From an uncultured Eubacteriales bacterium (GTDB lineage: Bacteria > Bacillota_A > Clostridia > Christensenellales > Aristaeellaceae), in assembly GCA_900321945.1 (NCBI GenBank), contig ONXY01000001.1:1-6829 (forward strand): DNA of 6,829 nucleotides, in the 5' to 3' direction. Positions 1 to 5,254 of this stretch are shown piece by piece. Position 1 is the stretch's first letter; each line of letters opens with the position of its first letter. A program made the position numbers and the translations under genes. A model generated the notes under the pieces. That model saw nothing but the letters and a program-made list of their open reading frames with translations, was not told where the DNA came from and ran no database searches.

Positions 1-1
1 C

Positions 2-1591
2 GGCACCGCTGGAATGCGCGGCGTTCTCGGCGCCGGCATGAACCGCATGAACAAGTACAACGTCCGGCGGGCCACGAAGGGGCTGGCCGGATACCTGAAG
101 GAGAACCCCGAGAACGCGAAGCGCGGCGTCGTGATCGGATACGACAGCCGGAACTTCAGCGCGGAATTCGCGAAGGACACGGCGCTGACCCTCTGCGCGG
201 AAGGCGTTCCTGCGATGCTGTTCGACGCGCTCCGGCCCGTGCCGCTGCTCAGCTACGCGGTCCGGCATCTGAACGCCGCGGCGGGCGTCGTGATCACCGC
301 GAGCCACAATCCCCCCCAGTACAACGGATACAAGGTCTACGGGGAGGACGGCGCCCAGGTCGGGCCGGAAGCGGCGGAGGGCATCACCCGTGTCATCCGC
401 GCCACGAAGTACACCGACTGCGTGCTGATGGACGAGAAGGAGGCGCTTGAGAAGGGCCTGCTGAAGATCATCGGCGACAAAGAGGTGGACGACGACTACA
501 TGGCCGAAGAGAAGACCCTGGTGGTTCAGCCCGAGATGCTGGCCCGGGTCGGCAAGAAACTGAGCATCGTCTACACGCCCCTGCACGGCAGCGGAAACGT
601 TCCGGTCCGCCGGATCCTGAAGGAGCTGGGAATAGAGAAGCTGGCCGTCGTGACGGAGCAGGAGAAGCCGGACGGTAATTTCTCCACCCTGACCTGCGCG
701 CCGAACCCGGAGAATCCGGAAGCGTTCAACCTGGCGTTCAAACTGGCCGAAAAGGCCGGCGCCAGCGTGATTTTCGCCACGGATCCGGACTGCGACCGGC
801 TGGGCGTCGCCGTCAAAGACGGCAGGGGCGAATGGCATCTGCTGACCGGGAACCAGATCGGATGCGTGCTGCTGCACTACATCCTGAGCACGAAGAAGCG
901 CCTGGGCACGCTGCCCGCGAACGCGGCGGCCTGCAAGAGCATCGTGTCCACGTCTCTGGCGAACCGCATCTGCGACAGCTACGGCGTGAAGATGTACGAG
1001 GTGCTGACCGGGTTCAAGTTCATCGGCGAGAAGATCCAGCAGTTCCAGGATTCCGGGGACCACACCTTCCAGTTCGGGTTTGAGGAGAGCTACGGTTTCC
1101 TGAGCAGCACTTTCGTGCGGGACAAGGACGGCGTGAACGCCAGCCTGCTGGTGACCGAGGTCGCGGCGGCCTGCGAGGAAGAGGGAATCACGCTGTACGA
1201 CCGGATGGAGCAGATTTTCCGGGAGTACGGATACTATGTGGAGAAGGTCGTTTCCGCTACGCTGCCCGGCAAGGACGGCCTGACGAAGATGAAGGAGATC
1301 ATGGCCGGGCTGCGGGAGAATCCTCCGGCTGAGATCGGCGGCATGAAAGTGACCGCGGTGCGCGACTACCAGAAGGGAATCCGGACCGCGGACGGGAAGA
1401 GCGAGCCCACCGGACTGCCGGCCTCCAACGTGCTGTACTTCGAGCTGGAAGGCGGATGCTGGGTCTGCGTCCGGCCCAGCGGAACGGAGCCGAAGATCAA
1501 GCTGTACGTGAACACCAACGCGAAGGACCGGGCGGAAGCCGGGCGGCTGAACGAGACGCTCTGCGAGGCCAGCCAGGCGCTGATGCGGTAA
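2..1591 (+). CDS. pgcA: Phospho-sugar mutase (phosphoglucomutase/phosphomannomutase, PgcA type), 5'-truncated
   Basis: This cytoplasmic enzyme interconverts hexose 1-phosphate and 6-phosphate (glucose, possibly mannose), supplying glucose-1-phosphate for UDP-glucose and envelope glycans. The frame is already open at base 2, reading GTAGMRG, a conserved N-terminal stretch of the family. The real start therefore lies upstream and roughly 40-50 residues are missing; the ATG at 14 is internal. Numbered from that ATG, all four active-site elements are present: the phosphoserine loop TASHNP with Ser97 (codon 302-304), the metal site DPDCDR at 257-262, the sugar-binding loop GFEES ending at Ser359, and the phosphate-binding loop RPSGTEP starting at Arg487. 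The GFEES form fits PgcA-type phosphoglucomutases better than PMM/PGM enzymes with GEMSG. About 530 residues are visible against a usual 570-580, and the frame is intact to its TAA. Exact sugar preference cannot be read from sequence. A strong hairpin follows 13 bases after the stop. Confidence 0.95.
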   Translation, partial: GTAGMRGVLGAGMNRMNKYNVRRATKGLAGYLKENPENAKRGVVIGYDSRNFSAEFAKDTALTLCAEGVPAMLFDALRPVPLLSYAVRHLNAAAGVVITASHNPPQYNGYKVYGEDGAQVGPEAAEGITRVIRATKYTDCVLMDEKEALEKGLLKIIGDKEVDDDYMAEEKTLVVQPEMLARVGKKLSIVYTPLHGSGNVPVRRILKELGIEKLAVVTEQEKPDGNFSTLTCAPNPENPEAFNLAFKLAEKAGASVIFATDPDCDRLGVAVKDGRGEWHLLTGNQIGCVLLHYILSTKKRLGTLPANAAACKSIVSTSLANRICDSYGVKMYEVLTGFKFIGEKIQQFQDSGDHTFQFGFEESYGFLSSTFVRDKDGVNASLLVTEVAAACEEEGITLYDRMEQIFREYGYYVEKVVSATLPGKDGLTKMKEIMAGLRENPPAEIGGMKVTAVRDYQKGIRTADGKSEPTGLPASNVLYFELEGGCWVCVRPSGTEPKIKLYVNTNAKDRAEAGRLNETLCEASQALMR

Positions 1592-1603
1592 GGAACAGGG
1601 AAC

Positions 1604-1637
1604 CGGACCGCCTCCGCCTCCGGGCGGGGGCGGTTCG
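1604..1637 (+). terminator. Strong GC-rich hairpin after the mutase gene, terminator-like but without a U-tract
   Basis: Bases 1604-1618 pair with 1623-1637 to give 15 contiguous base pairs, two of them G-U wobbles (1606/1635 and 1613/1628). They close on a UCCG loop, a member of the unusually stable UNCG tetraloop class. The hairpin begins 13 bases after the mutase stop, the usual place for a terminator. The bases that follow (UCAAUAUGAG) are not a U-run, so it is not a textbook intrinsic terminator. It may act as a partial terminator, a 3'-end stabiliser of the mutase mRNA, or a leader structure of the next gene. Confidence 0.55.
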
Positions 1638-1650
1638 TCAATATGAGAAA

Positions 1651-1669
1651 TCTTCCGCAGGGCGGAAGG
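1651..1669 (+). promoter_or_regulatory. Second small hairpin directly upstream of the DUF624-like gene's ribosome binding site
   Basis: CTTCCGC at 1652-1658 is a perfect inverted repeat of GCGGAAG at 1662-1668, with a 3-base AGG loop and a possible extra U-G pair at 1651/1669. It ends three bases before the GGAGGG ribosome binding site. It could help keep the site exposed or affect its access. No function is shown, and short GC-rich inverted repeats do occur by chance. No convincing -35/-10 promoter pair is visible in the 1592-1684 gap. Confidence 0.35.
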
Positions 1670-1671
1670 GT

Positions 1672-1677
1672 GGAGGG
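1672..1677 (+). promoter_or_regulatory. Ribosome binding site GGAGGG deciding a TTG start
   Basis: GGAGGG at 1672-1677 is the only strong Shine-Dalgarno match in the gap. It sits 7 bases before the TTG at 1685, which is ideal spacing. It lies downstream of the in-frame ATG at 1643, so it cannot serve that ATG, and it is rather far (22 bases) from the in-frame ATG at 1700. It therefore favours TTG 1685 as the start of the membrane protein. Confidence 0.6.
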
Positions 1678-1684
1678 ATGCGCT

Positions 1685-2716
1685 TTGTTCGGCAGGCTGA
1701 TGAACAACTACTACTACGGGAAGAGCGGAAAGGGGGATTTCCGGAAGGAGGACCTGCCGGAAAACCGCTGGCAGCTCTTCTGGGACATGCTTCGGACGCG
1801 CCTGAGCGCGCTCTGCAGGCTGAACCTTATGTATGTTCTCATCTGGCTGCCGGCGATGATCGTGATCGTCGTAACATACATGAGCGGCATCTCCAACCTG
1901 AACACCATTATGGCCGCGCAGGACGGAACGCTGAAGCAGATGGTCGAGGAAAGCGCCGGAACGGAAAACGCGCTGACCTACACGGACGAGCAGATCGCCG
2001 AGCTGGCGAAGGTGAATCCGGCCGAGTACATGGAAAGCACCGTGTATTCCATGCTGCTGCTGCTGATTCCCTGCATCGCCATTACCGGCCCCTTTACGGC
2101 GGGGGTCAGCTATGTGATCCGCAACTGGGCGCGGGATGAGCACGCGTTTATCTGGAGCGATTTCAAGGACGCGCTGAAGGAAAACTGGAAGCAGGGGCTG
2201 GCGGTCTCCGTAATCACCGCCCTGGTGCCGATGCTGGTTTATACCGGGTGGCAGTTCTACGGCCGCATGGCGGCCGCACAGCCGGTCATGTTCCTGCCGC
2301 AGATACTGGTTCTGATGATTGCCGTGATGTGGGCCATCTGCGTCACGTACGTTTATCCGATGATGGTGACATATCAGCTGAAGATGAAAGACCTTCTGCG
2401 GAACTGCCTGCTGCTGGGGGTGGCCCGCCTGCCCATGAGCATCGGAATCCGGCTGCTGCACTGCGTGCCGCTGCTGCTCGGGATCGCGCTGAGCTATTTC
2501 TGGAGCCCGGTATACGCGGTTCTGATTGTCGGCGCGTACTATATTATGATCGGATTCACGCTGAGCCGCTTTGTAACGGCCAGCTACACAAATGCCGTGT
2601 TCGACCGGTTCCTCAACAGCCGGATCGAAGGGGCGAAGGTAAACCAGGGTCTGCGGGAGACCGGAGACGAGGACGACGAAGAGGACGAGGACGAGGAGAC
2701 GCCTGAGGAATCCTGA
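1685..2716 (+). CDS. Six-helix membrane protein, YesL/DUF624-like, with acidic C-terminal tail
   Basis: A polytopic membrane protein of 343 residues if started at TTG 1685 (MFGRLMNNYYYG). ATG 1643 would add 14 residues that look like translated leader; ATG 1700 is a shorter alternative. Hydrophobic segments lie at about 46-68, 118-145, 171-189, 203-230, 250-271 and 272-295. Between helices 2 and 3 is ARDEHAFIWSDFKDALKENW (150-168), which resembles the conserved loop of DUF624/YesL-type proteins; that family link is from memory and moderate. Residues 69-117 form a hydrophilic loop. The last 16 residues, from Asp328, are almost entirely Asp/Glu. DUF624 proteins are often found near carbohydrate uptake genes, but no transporter is visible here, so function is unknown. 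It is probably the first gene of the downstream transcription unit, 32 bases before the methyltransferase. Confidence 0.85.
   Translation: MFGRLMNNYYYGKSGKGDFRKEDLPENRWQLFWDMLRTRLSALCRLNLMYVLIWLPAMIVIVVTYMSGISNLNTIMAAQDGTLKQMVEESAGTENALTYTDEQIAELAKVNPAEYMESTVYSMLLLLIPCIAITGPFTAGVSYVIRNWARDEHAFIWSDFKDALKENWKQGLAVSVITALVPMLVYTGWQFYGRMAAAQPVMFLPQILVLMIAVMWAICVTYVYPMMVTYQLKMKDLLRNCLLLGVARLPMSIGIRLLHCVPLLLGIALSYFWSPVYAVLIVGAYYIMIGFTLSRFVTASYTNAVFDRFLNSRIEGAKVNQGLRETGDEDDEEDEDEETPEES
2664..2700 (+). repeat. Low-complexity GAC/GAG codon run coding an acidic tail
   Basis: An imperfect run of GAC, GAG and GAA codons inside the 3' end of the DUF624-like gene. It encodes a nearly pure Asp/Glu tract. 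The irregular order of codons gives little sign of recent slippage expansion. It is also what creates the serine runs seen when the opposite strand is translated. Confidence 0.6.
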
Positions 2717-2748
2717 GATTCAGGGCGGCTTCCGGGATTGAATGGAAG

Positions 2749-3501
2749 ATGTATCAGGATTTTGCGGAAATCTATGACCGTCTGATGGACAACGTGGATT
2801 ACGACAGCTGGGCGGACTATTACGTTCGCCTGCTCTCCATTTATGGGGTCCGGGACGGAAAGATCTGCGAGTGCGCCTGCGGAACCGGAAATCTGACGAT
2901 CCCGCTGTACCGGGCCGGGTTTCAGGTGACCGGGGTGGATCAGAGCCGGGAGATGCTCTGGCAGGCGGCGCAGAAGGCGAGGAAGCAGGGCATCGCGATG
3001 CCCTTCGTGCAGCAGGATATGCGCGCGCTGAACCTTCACAGGCCTATGGACGCGGTGCTGGCCACCTGCGACGGGGTGAACTACCTGCTGACGGACGAGG
3101 ACCTGAAGAGCTTTCTGCGGGCCGCGAAAAGAGCGATCCGGCCCGGCGGCGCGCTGGTTTTCGACGTCTCCACGCCGCATAAGCTGCGGGACCAGCTCTG
3201 CGCCGGGCTGATCTGCGAGGACCGGGAGGACCTGACCTGGTTCTGGCAGAACCGGTGGAACGCGAGAACCGCCACGGTGGACATGGAACTCTGCTTCTTC
3301 ATCCGGGAGAAGGACGGGCGCTACCGCCGGACGGAGGAGACGCAGCGGCAGCGGGCCTGGGAAGCCCGGGAACTGAAAAACATGCTGCTGCAGACGGGGT
3401 ACAGAGGGGTCTGCATGTACGGGGACGGGACGCTGAACCCCGCGAAGGACACGGACACGAGGTGGCATATCTGCGTTTCGAGACCGGCGCTGGAGGAATA
3501 A
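2749..3501 (+). CDS. Class I SAM-dependent methyltransferase, substrate unknown
   Basis: A 250-residue soluble protein with a Rossmann-type SAM-binding core. Motif I is ECACGTGN at 41-48, a variant of the common D-L-A/G-C-G-T-G loop. The acidic residue ending strand 2 is Asp64 in VTGVDQS. Motif QQDMRAL at 88-94 is the usual adenine-contact region, and RPGGALVFDV at 131-140 is the post-motif III strand. CDGVNYLL at 107-114 is the post-motif II region. The N-terminus (MYQDFAEIYDRLM) is typical of a large Firmicute group annotated only as class I methyltransferases, supporting ATG 2749. The ribosome binding site is weak: GGAAG abuts the ATG, and nothing better lies at normal distance, so translation may depend on ribosomes from the gene upstream. 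The C-terminal 100 residues presumably carry substrate specificity. Whether the substrate is a small molecule, RNA or protein cannot be told. The hslO start lies 5 bases after its stop. Confidence 0.9.
   Translation: MYQDFAEIYDRLMDNVDYDSWADYYVRLLSIYGVRDGKICECACGTGNLTIPLYRAGFQVTGVDQSREMLWQAAQKARKQGIAMPFVQQDMRALNLHRPMDAVLATCDGVNYLLTDEDLKSFLRAAKRAIRPGGALVFDVSTPHKLRDQLCAGLICEDREDLTWFWQNRWNARTATVDMELCFFIREKDGRYRRTEETQRQRAWEARELKNMLLQTGYRGVCMYGDGTLNPAKDTDTRWHICVSRPALEE
3492..3496 (+). promoter_or_regulatory. Ribosome binding site of hslO inside the end of the methyltransferase gene
   Basis: GGAGG at 3492-3496 is 10 bases before the ATG at 3507 and lies within the last codons of the methyltransferase. 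It fixes the hslO start at 3507, since the in-frame ATG at 3255 lies deep inside the methyltransferase. Confidence 0.75.
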
Positions 3502-3506
3502 TACGG

Positions 3507-4409
3507 ATGGACAGCTGCGGACATGAGGACGAACTGCTGCAGATCGATCTGGGCGGAGGACAGGCCCGGGTTCTGCTGTGCTCTACGACGAAGACGGTGC
3601 AGACCTGCGCCGACATTCACGGCGCGTCCGCCGTGTGCGCCGCGGCGCTGGGAAGGCTTCTGACCGGCGCGGCGATGATGGGGATCATGCTGAAGGGCGA
3701 CGAGGAATCCGTCACCGTGACGCTGAAGGGCGGAGGTCCCATGGGGACGCTCGTGGCCGTCGCGGATCACGGGGACGTGCGCGCCTGCGCCGACGATCCC
3801 ACCGTCACGCTGCCGCTCCGGGAGGACGGGAAGCTGGACGTGGGGGGCGCGGTCGGCCGGGACGGAAGGATGACCGTCGTGCGGGATCTCGGGAACGGAA
3901 AGCAGTATATCGGCCAGAGCGAGATCGTCAGCGGAGAGATCGCCATGGATTTCGCGAATTACTTTACCGTGTCCGAGCAGCAGCCCAGTCTGGTGGCGCT
4001 GGGTGTCCGGATCCACGAGGGACTTGTGCTGCAGGCGGGCGGTATTCTGATCCAGCCCCTGCCGGGATGCCCGGAAGAAACGATCGGTCAGCTGGAGCTG
4101 CGCAGCCCGTTTTTCGCCGACATCAGCCGGGAACTGACCTTCGGCACGCTGGAGGAGCTGACGCGGGACTGGTTCAGAGGTCTGGAACCCAGAATCCTGG
4201 AGAGAACGCCCATCCGGTACCGCTGCACCTGCAGCCGGGAAAGAATGGAGAAAGCGCTGATCTCCCTGGGCAGGAAGGAGCTGCAGAGCCTCATCGACGA
4301 GCGGGAAGGCGCGGAGCTGAGCTGCCATTTCTGCCATCAGAAGCATTTTTTCACCACGGAGCAGCTGACAGAACTGATGGAAAAAGCGGAGAGAAAAGAT
4401 CATGAGTAA
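3507..4409 (+). CDS. hslO: Hsp33, redox-regulated molecular chaperone
   Basis: Hsp33 is a cytoplasmic holdase chaperone. Under oxidising, unfolding conditions its C-terminal cysteines form disulfides, release zinc and expose the substrate-binding surface. The protein has 300 residues, close to the usual 290-300. The N-terminal domain carries family stretches such as RVLLCSTT (21-28), GRLLTGAAMM (49-58), LKGGGPMGTL (73-82) and YIGQSEIVSGEIA (134-146). YFTVSEQQPS (152-161) is another Hsp33 hallmark. The C-terminal redox switch is complete: Cys240 and Cys242 (CTC), then 30 residues, then Cys273 and Cys276 (CHFC), matching the family CxC-X27-32-CxxC pattern. ATG 3507 is chosen because it has GGAGG 10 bases upstream and gives the family N-terminus. 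Extra cysteines at 4, 25, 34, 44, 94 and 188 are outside the switch. Its stop overlaps the start of the HEAT-like gene, implying coupled expression. Confidence 0.97.
   Translation: MDSCGHEDELLQIDLGGGQARVLLCSTTKTVQTCADIHGASAVCAAALGRLLTGAAMMGIMLKGDEESVTVTLKGGGPMGTLVAVADHGDVRACADDPTVTLPLREDGKLDVGGAVGRDGRMTVVRDLGNGKQYIGQSEIVSGEIAMDFANYFTVSEQQPSLVALGVRIHEGLVLQAGGILIQPLPGCPEETIGQLELRSPFFADISRELTFGTLEELTRDWFRGLEPRILERTPIRYRCTCSRERMEKALISLGRKELQSLIDEREGAELSCHFCHQKHFFTTEQLTELMEKAERKDHE
4402..4409 (+). other. 8-base stop/start overlap between hslO and the HEAT-like gene
   Basis: The sequence ATGAGTAA holds both the start codon of the downstream gene (4402-4404) and the TAA of hslO (4407-4409) in different frames. 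A GGAGAG ribosome binding site at 4388-4393, inside hslO, is 8 bases before the ATG. This arrangement usually means coupled translation and a fixed ratio of the two products. Confidence 0.85.
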
Positions 4410-5241
4410 GATGCCGATTATCAACTTCGACGAAAAGTTCGCGGAGTTCATGTCCGAATGGATGAACGGACATTCGGGGGATTATAAGAATTACGACGAG
4501 ATGGAGGCGGATCTGCCCCGCGTCTATATGACCTTCCTCAACACCCGGGCCAAATGGCTGGGAAGCCTGACGCCGGGATCCTATTTCACGCAGTTTGAGG
4601 ATCCGAAGGTGCTGGTCGACTGGATGAACGCGTACTGCGAGGCGGGCGTACCGGTTCCGGACCTGCTGACGGAACAGATCAGCTTTGTGGGAAAGCCCTG
4701 CGAGAAGCGTCTGGTAGCGCTTCTGAAGGATCCGGAGACGGGAGAGGAAGCCAGAATGCTGGCTGTCGGCCTTCTTCGGGAGATGGAGAGCACGCAGCCG
4801 AAAATGCTGTACATCAACTGGCAGCTGGACCGGGCGGAGAAGGACGAGCTGAAGGACAACGCGGTCGAGAGCCTCCGGGCGATGGGGGAGACCGTGGTGC
4901 AGCCCATCCTGCAGGTCGTGGAACAGGCGAACGCCGCCGGACAGGAAGCGCTGCTGGAGGTGCTGGCTGATTTTCCGGGACATGAACAGACTTTGCGGCT
5001 GGCGCTGAAGCTTTTCCGGGAGCACCCGGAACGCCGGGCGCTGTTTGCCGGTTACCTGGCAAGAATCGGCGACGACAGGGCGCTGCCCATACTGACGGAA
5101 GCGGCGAAGGACGAGAAGACGACGTATCTGACGTTTATCGAGGTCCGCAACGCCATCGAGGAGCTGGGCGGAGTCTGCCCGGAGAGGGAATTCGAGGAGG
5201 ATCCGGAGTACGAGGCCCTGCGGGGTCTGGATCTGACCTGA
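4402..5241 (+). CDS. HEAT-like alpha-helical repeat protein, function unknown
   Basis: A 279-residue soluble, acidic, helix-rich protein with no signal peptide or membrane segment. The first 95 residues are rich in aromatic residues (many Trp, Tyr and Phe) and do not match a domain I can name. From about 98 onward it reads as successive paired helices like HEAT/PBS-lyase repeats: about 98-128 (KRLVALLKD...ARMLAVGLLREM), 148-175 (LKDNAVESLRAMG...VQPILQVVE), 180-205, and 208-257, where GDDRALPILTEAAKD is the most typical repeat unit. Such repeats normally form a curved scaffold binding other proteins; no catalytic motif is visible. The last 20 residues are acidic. It is probably translationally coupled to hslO and followed 13 bases later by the zinc-ribbon protein. 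A role alongside Hsp33 is possible but is inference from position only. Confidence 0.85.
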   Translation: MSKMPIINFDEKFAEFMSEWMNGHSGDYKNYDEMEADLPRVYMTFLNTRAKWLGSLTPGSYFTQFEDPKVLVDWMNAYCEAGVPVPDLLTEQISFVGKPCEKRLVALLKDPETGEEARMLAVGLLREMESTQPKMLYINWQLDRAEKDELKDNAVESLRAMGETVVQPILQVVEQANAAGQEALLEVLADFPGHEQTLRLALKLFREHPERRALFAGYLARIGDDRALPILTEAAKDEKTTYLTFIEVRNAIEELGGVCPEREFEEDPEYEALRGLDLT

Positions 5242-5242
5242 C

Positions 5243-5247
5243 GGAGA
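5243..5247 (+). promoter_or_regulatory. Ribosome binding site of the zinc-ribbon membrane protein
   Basis: GGAGA at 5243-5247 lies just after the HEAT-like gene's TGA and 7 bases before the ATG at 5255. It supports that start, which places the first zinc-ribbon cysteine at residue 3. Confidence 0.7.
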
Positions 5248-5254
5248 ACGAAGC

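Noticed and set aside
14..16. ATG at 14 as the start of the mutase
   Set aside because: The frame is open upstream to the window edge and reads GTAG before this Met, which is conserved family sequence. The start codon is outside the window.
1456..2139. + strand frame of 227 codons bridging the mutase end and the membrane protein
   Set aside because: It overlaps two real genes in another frame, and its Arg/Gly/Ala/His-rich translation is characteristic of an out-of-frame reading. Its internal ATG at 1678 lies next to the ribosome binding site but leads only into this shadow frame.
2711..2725. Small inverted repeat CCTGA-GAT-TCAGG at the DUF624-like gene's stop codon
   Set aside because: It is only 5 base pairs plus one wobble, with no following T-run. 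It is too weak for a terminator and within chance expectation.
2742..2777. Mini-frame of 11 codons from ATG 2742 overlapping the methyltransferase start
   Set aside because: It has no good ribosome binding site and no recognisable peptide. It is a chance frame.
2584..3468. Minus-strand frame with a serine-rich run
   Set aside because: The serine run is simply the GAC/GAG acidic-tail codons read on the other strand. The rest mirrors the methyltransferase.
3255..3506. N-terminal extension of Hsp33 from the in-frame ATG at 3255
   Set aside because: It would overlap 247 bases of the methyltransferase and add 84 Gly/Arg/Ala/His-rich residues foreign to Hsp33. ATG 3507 has a good ribosome binding site and the family length.
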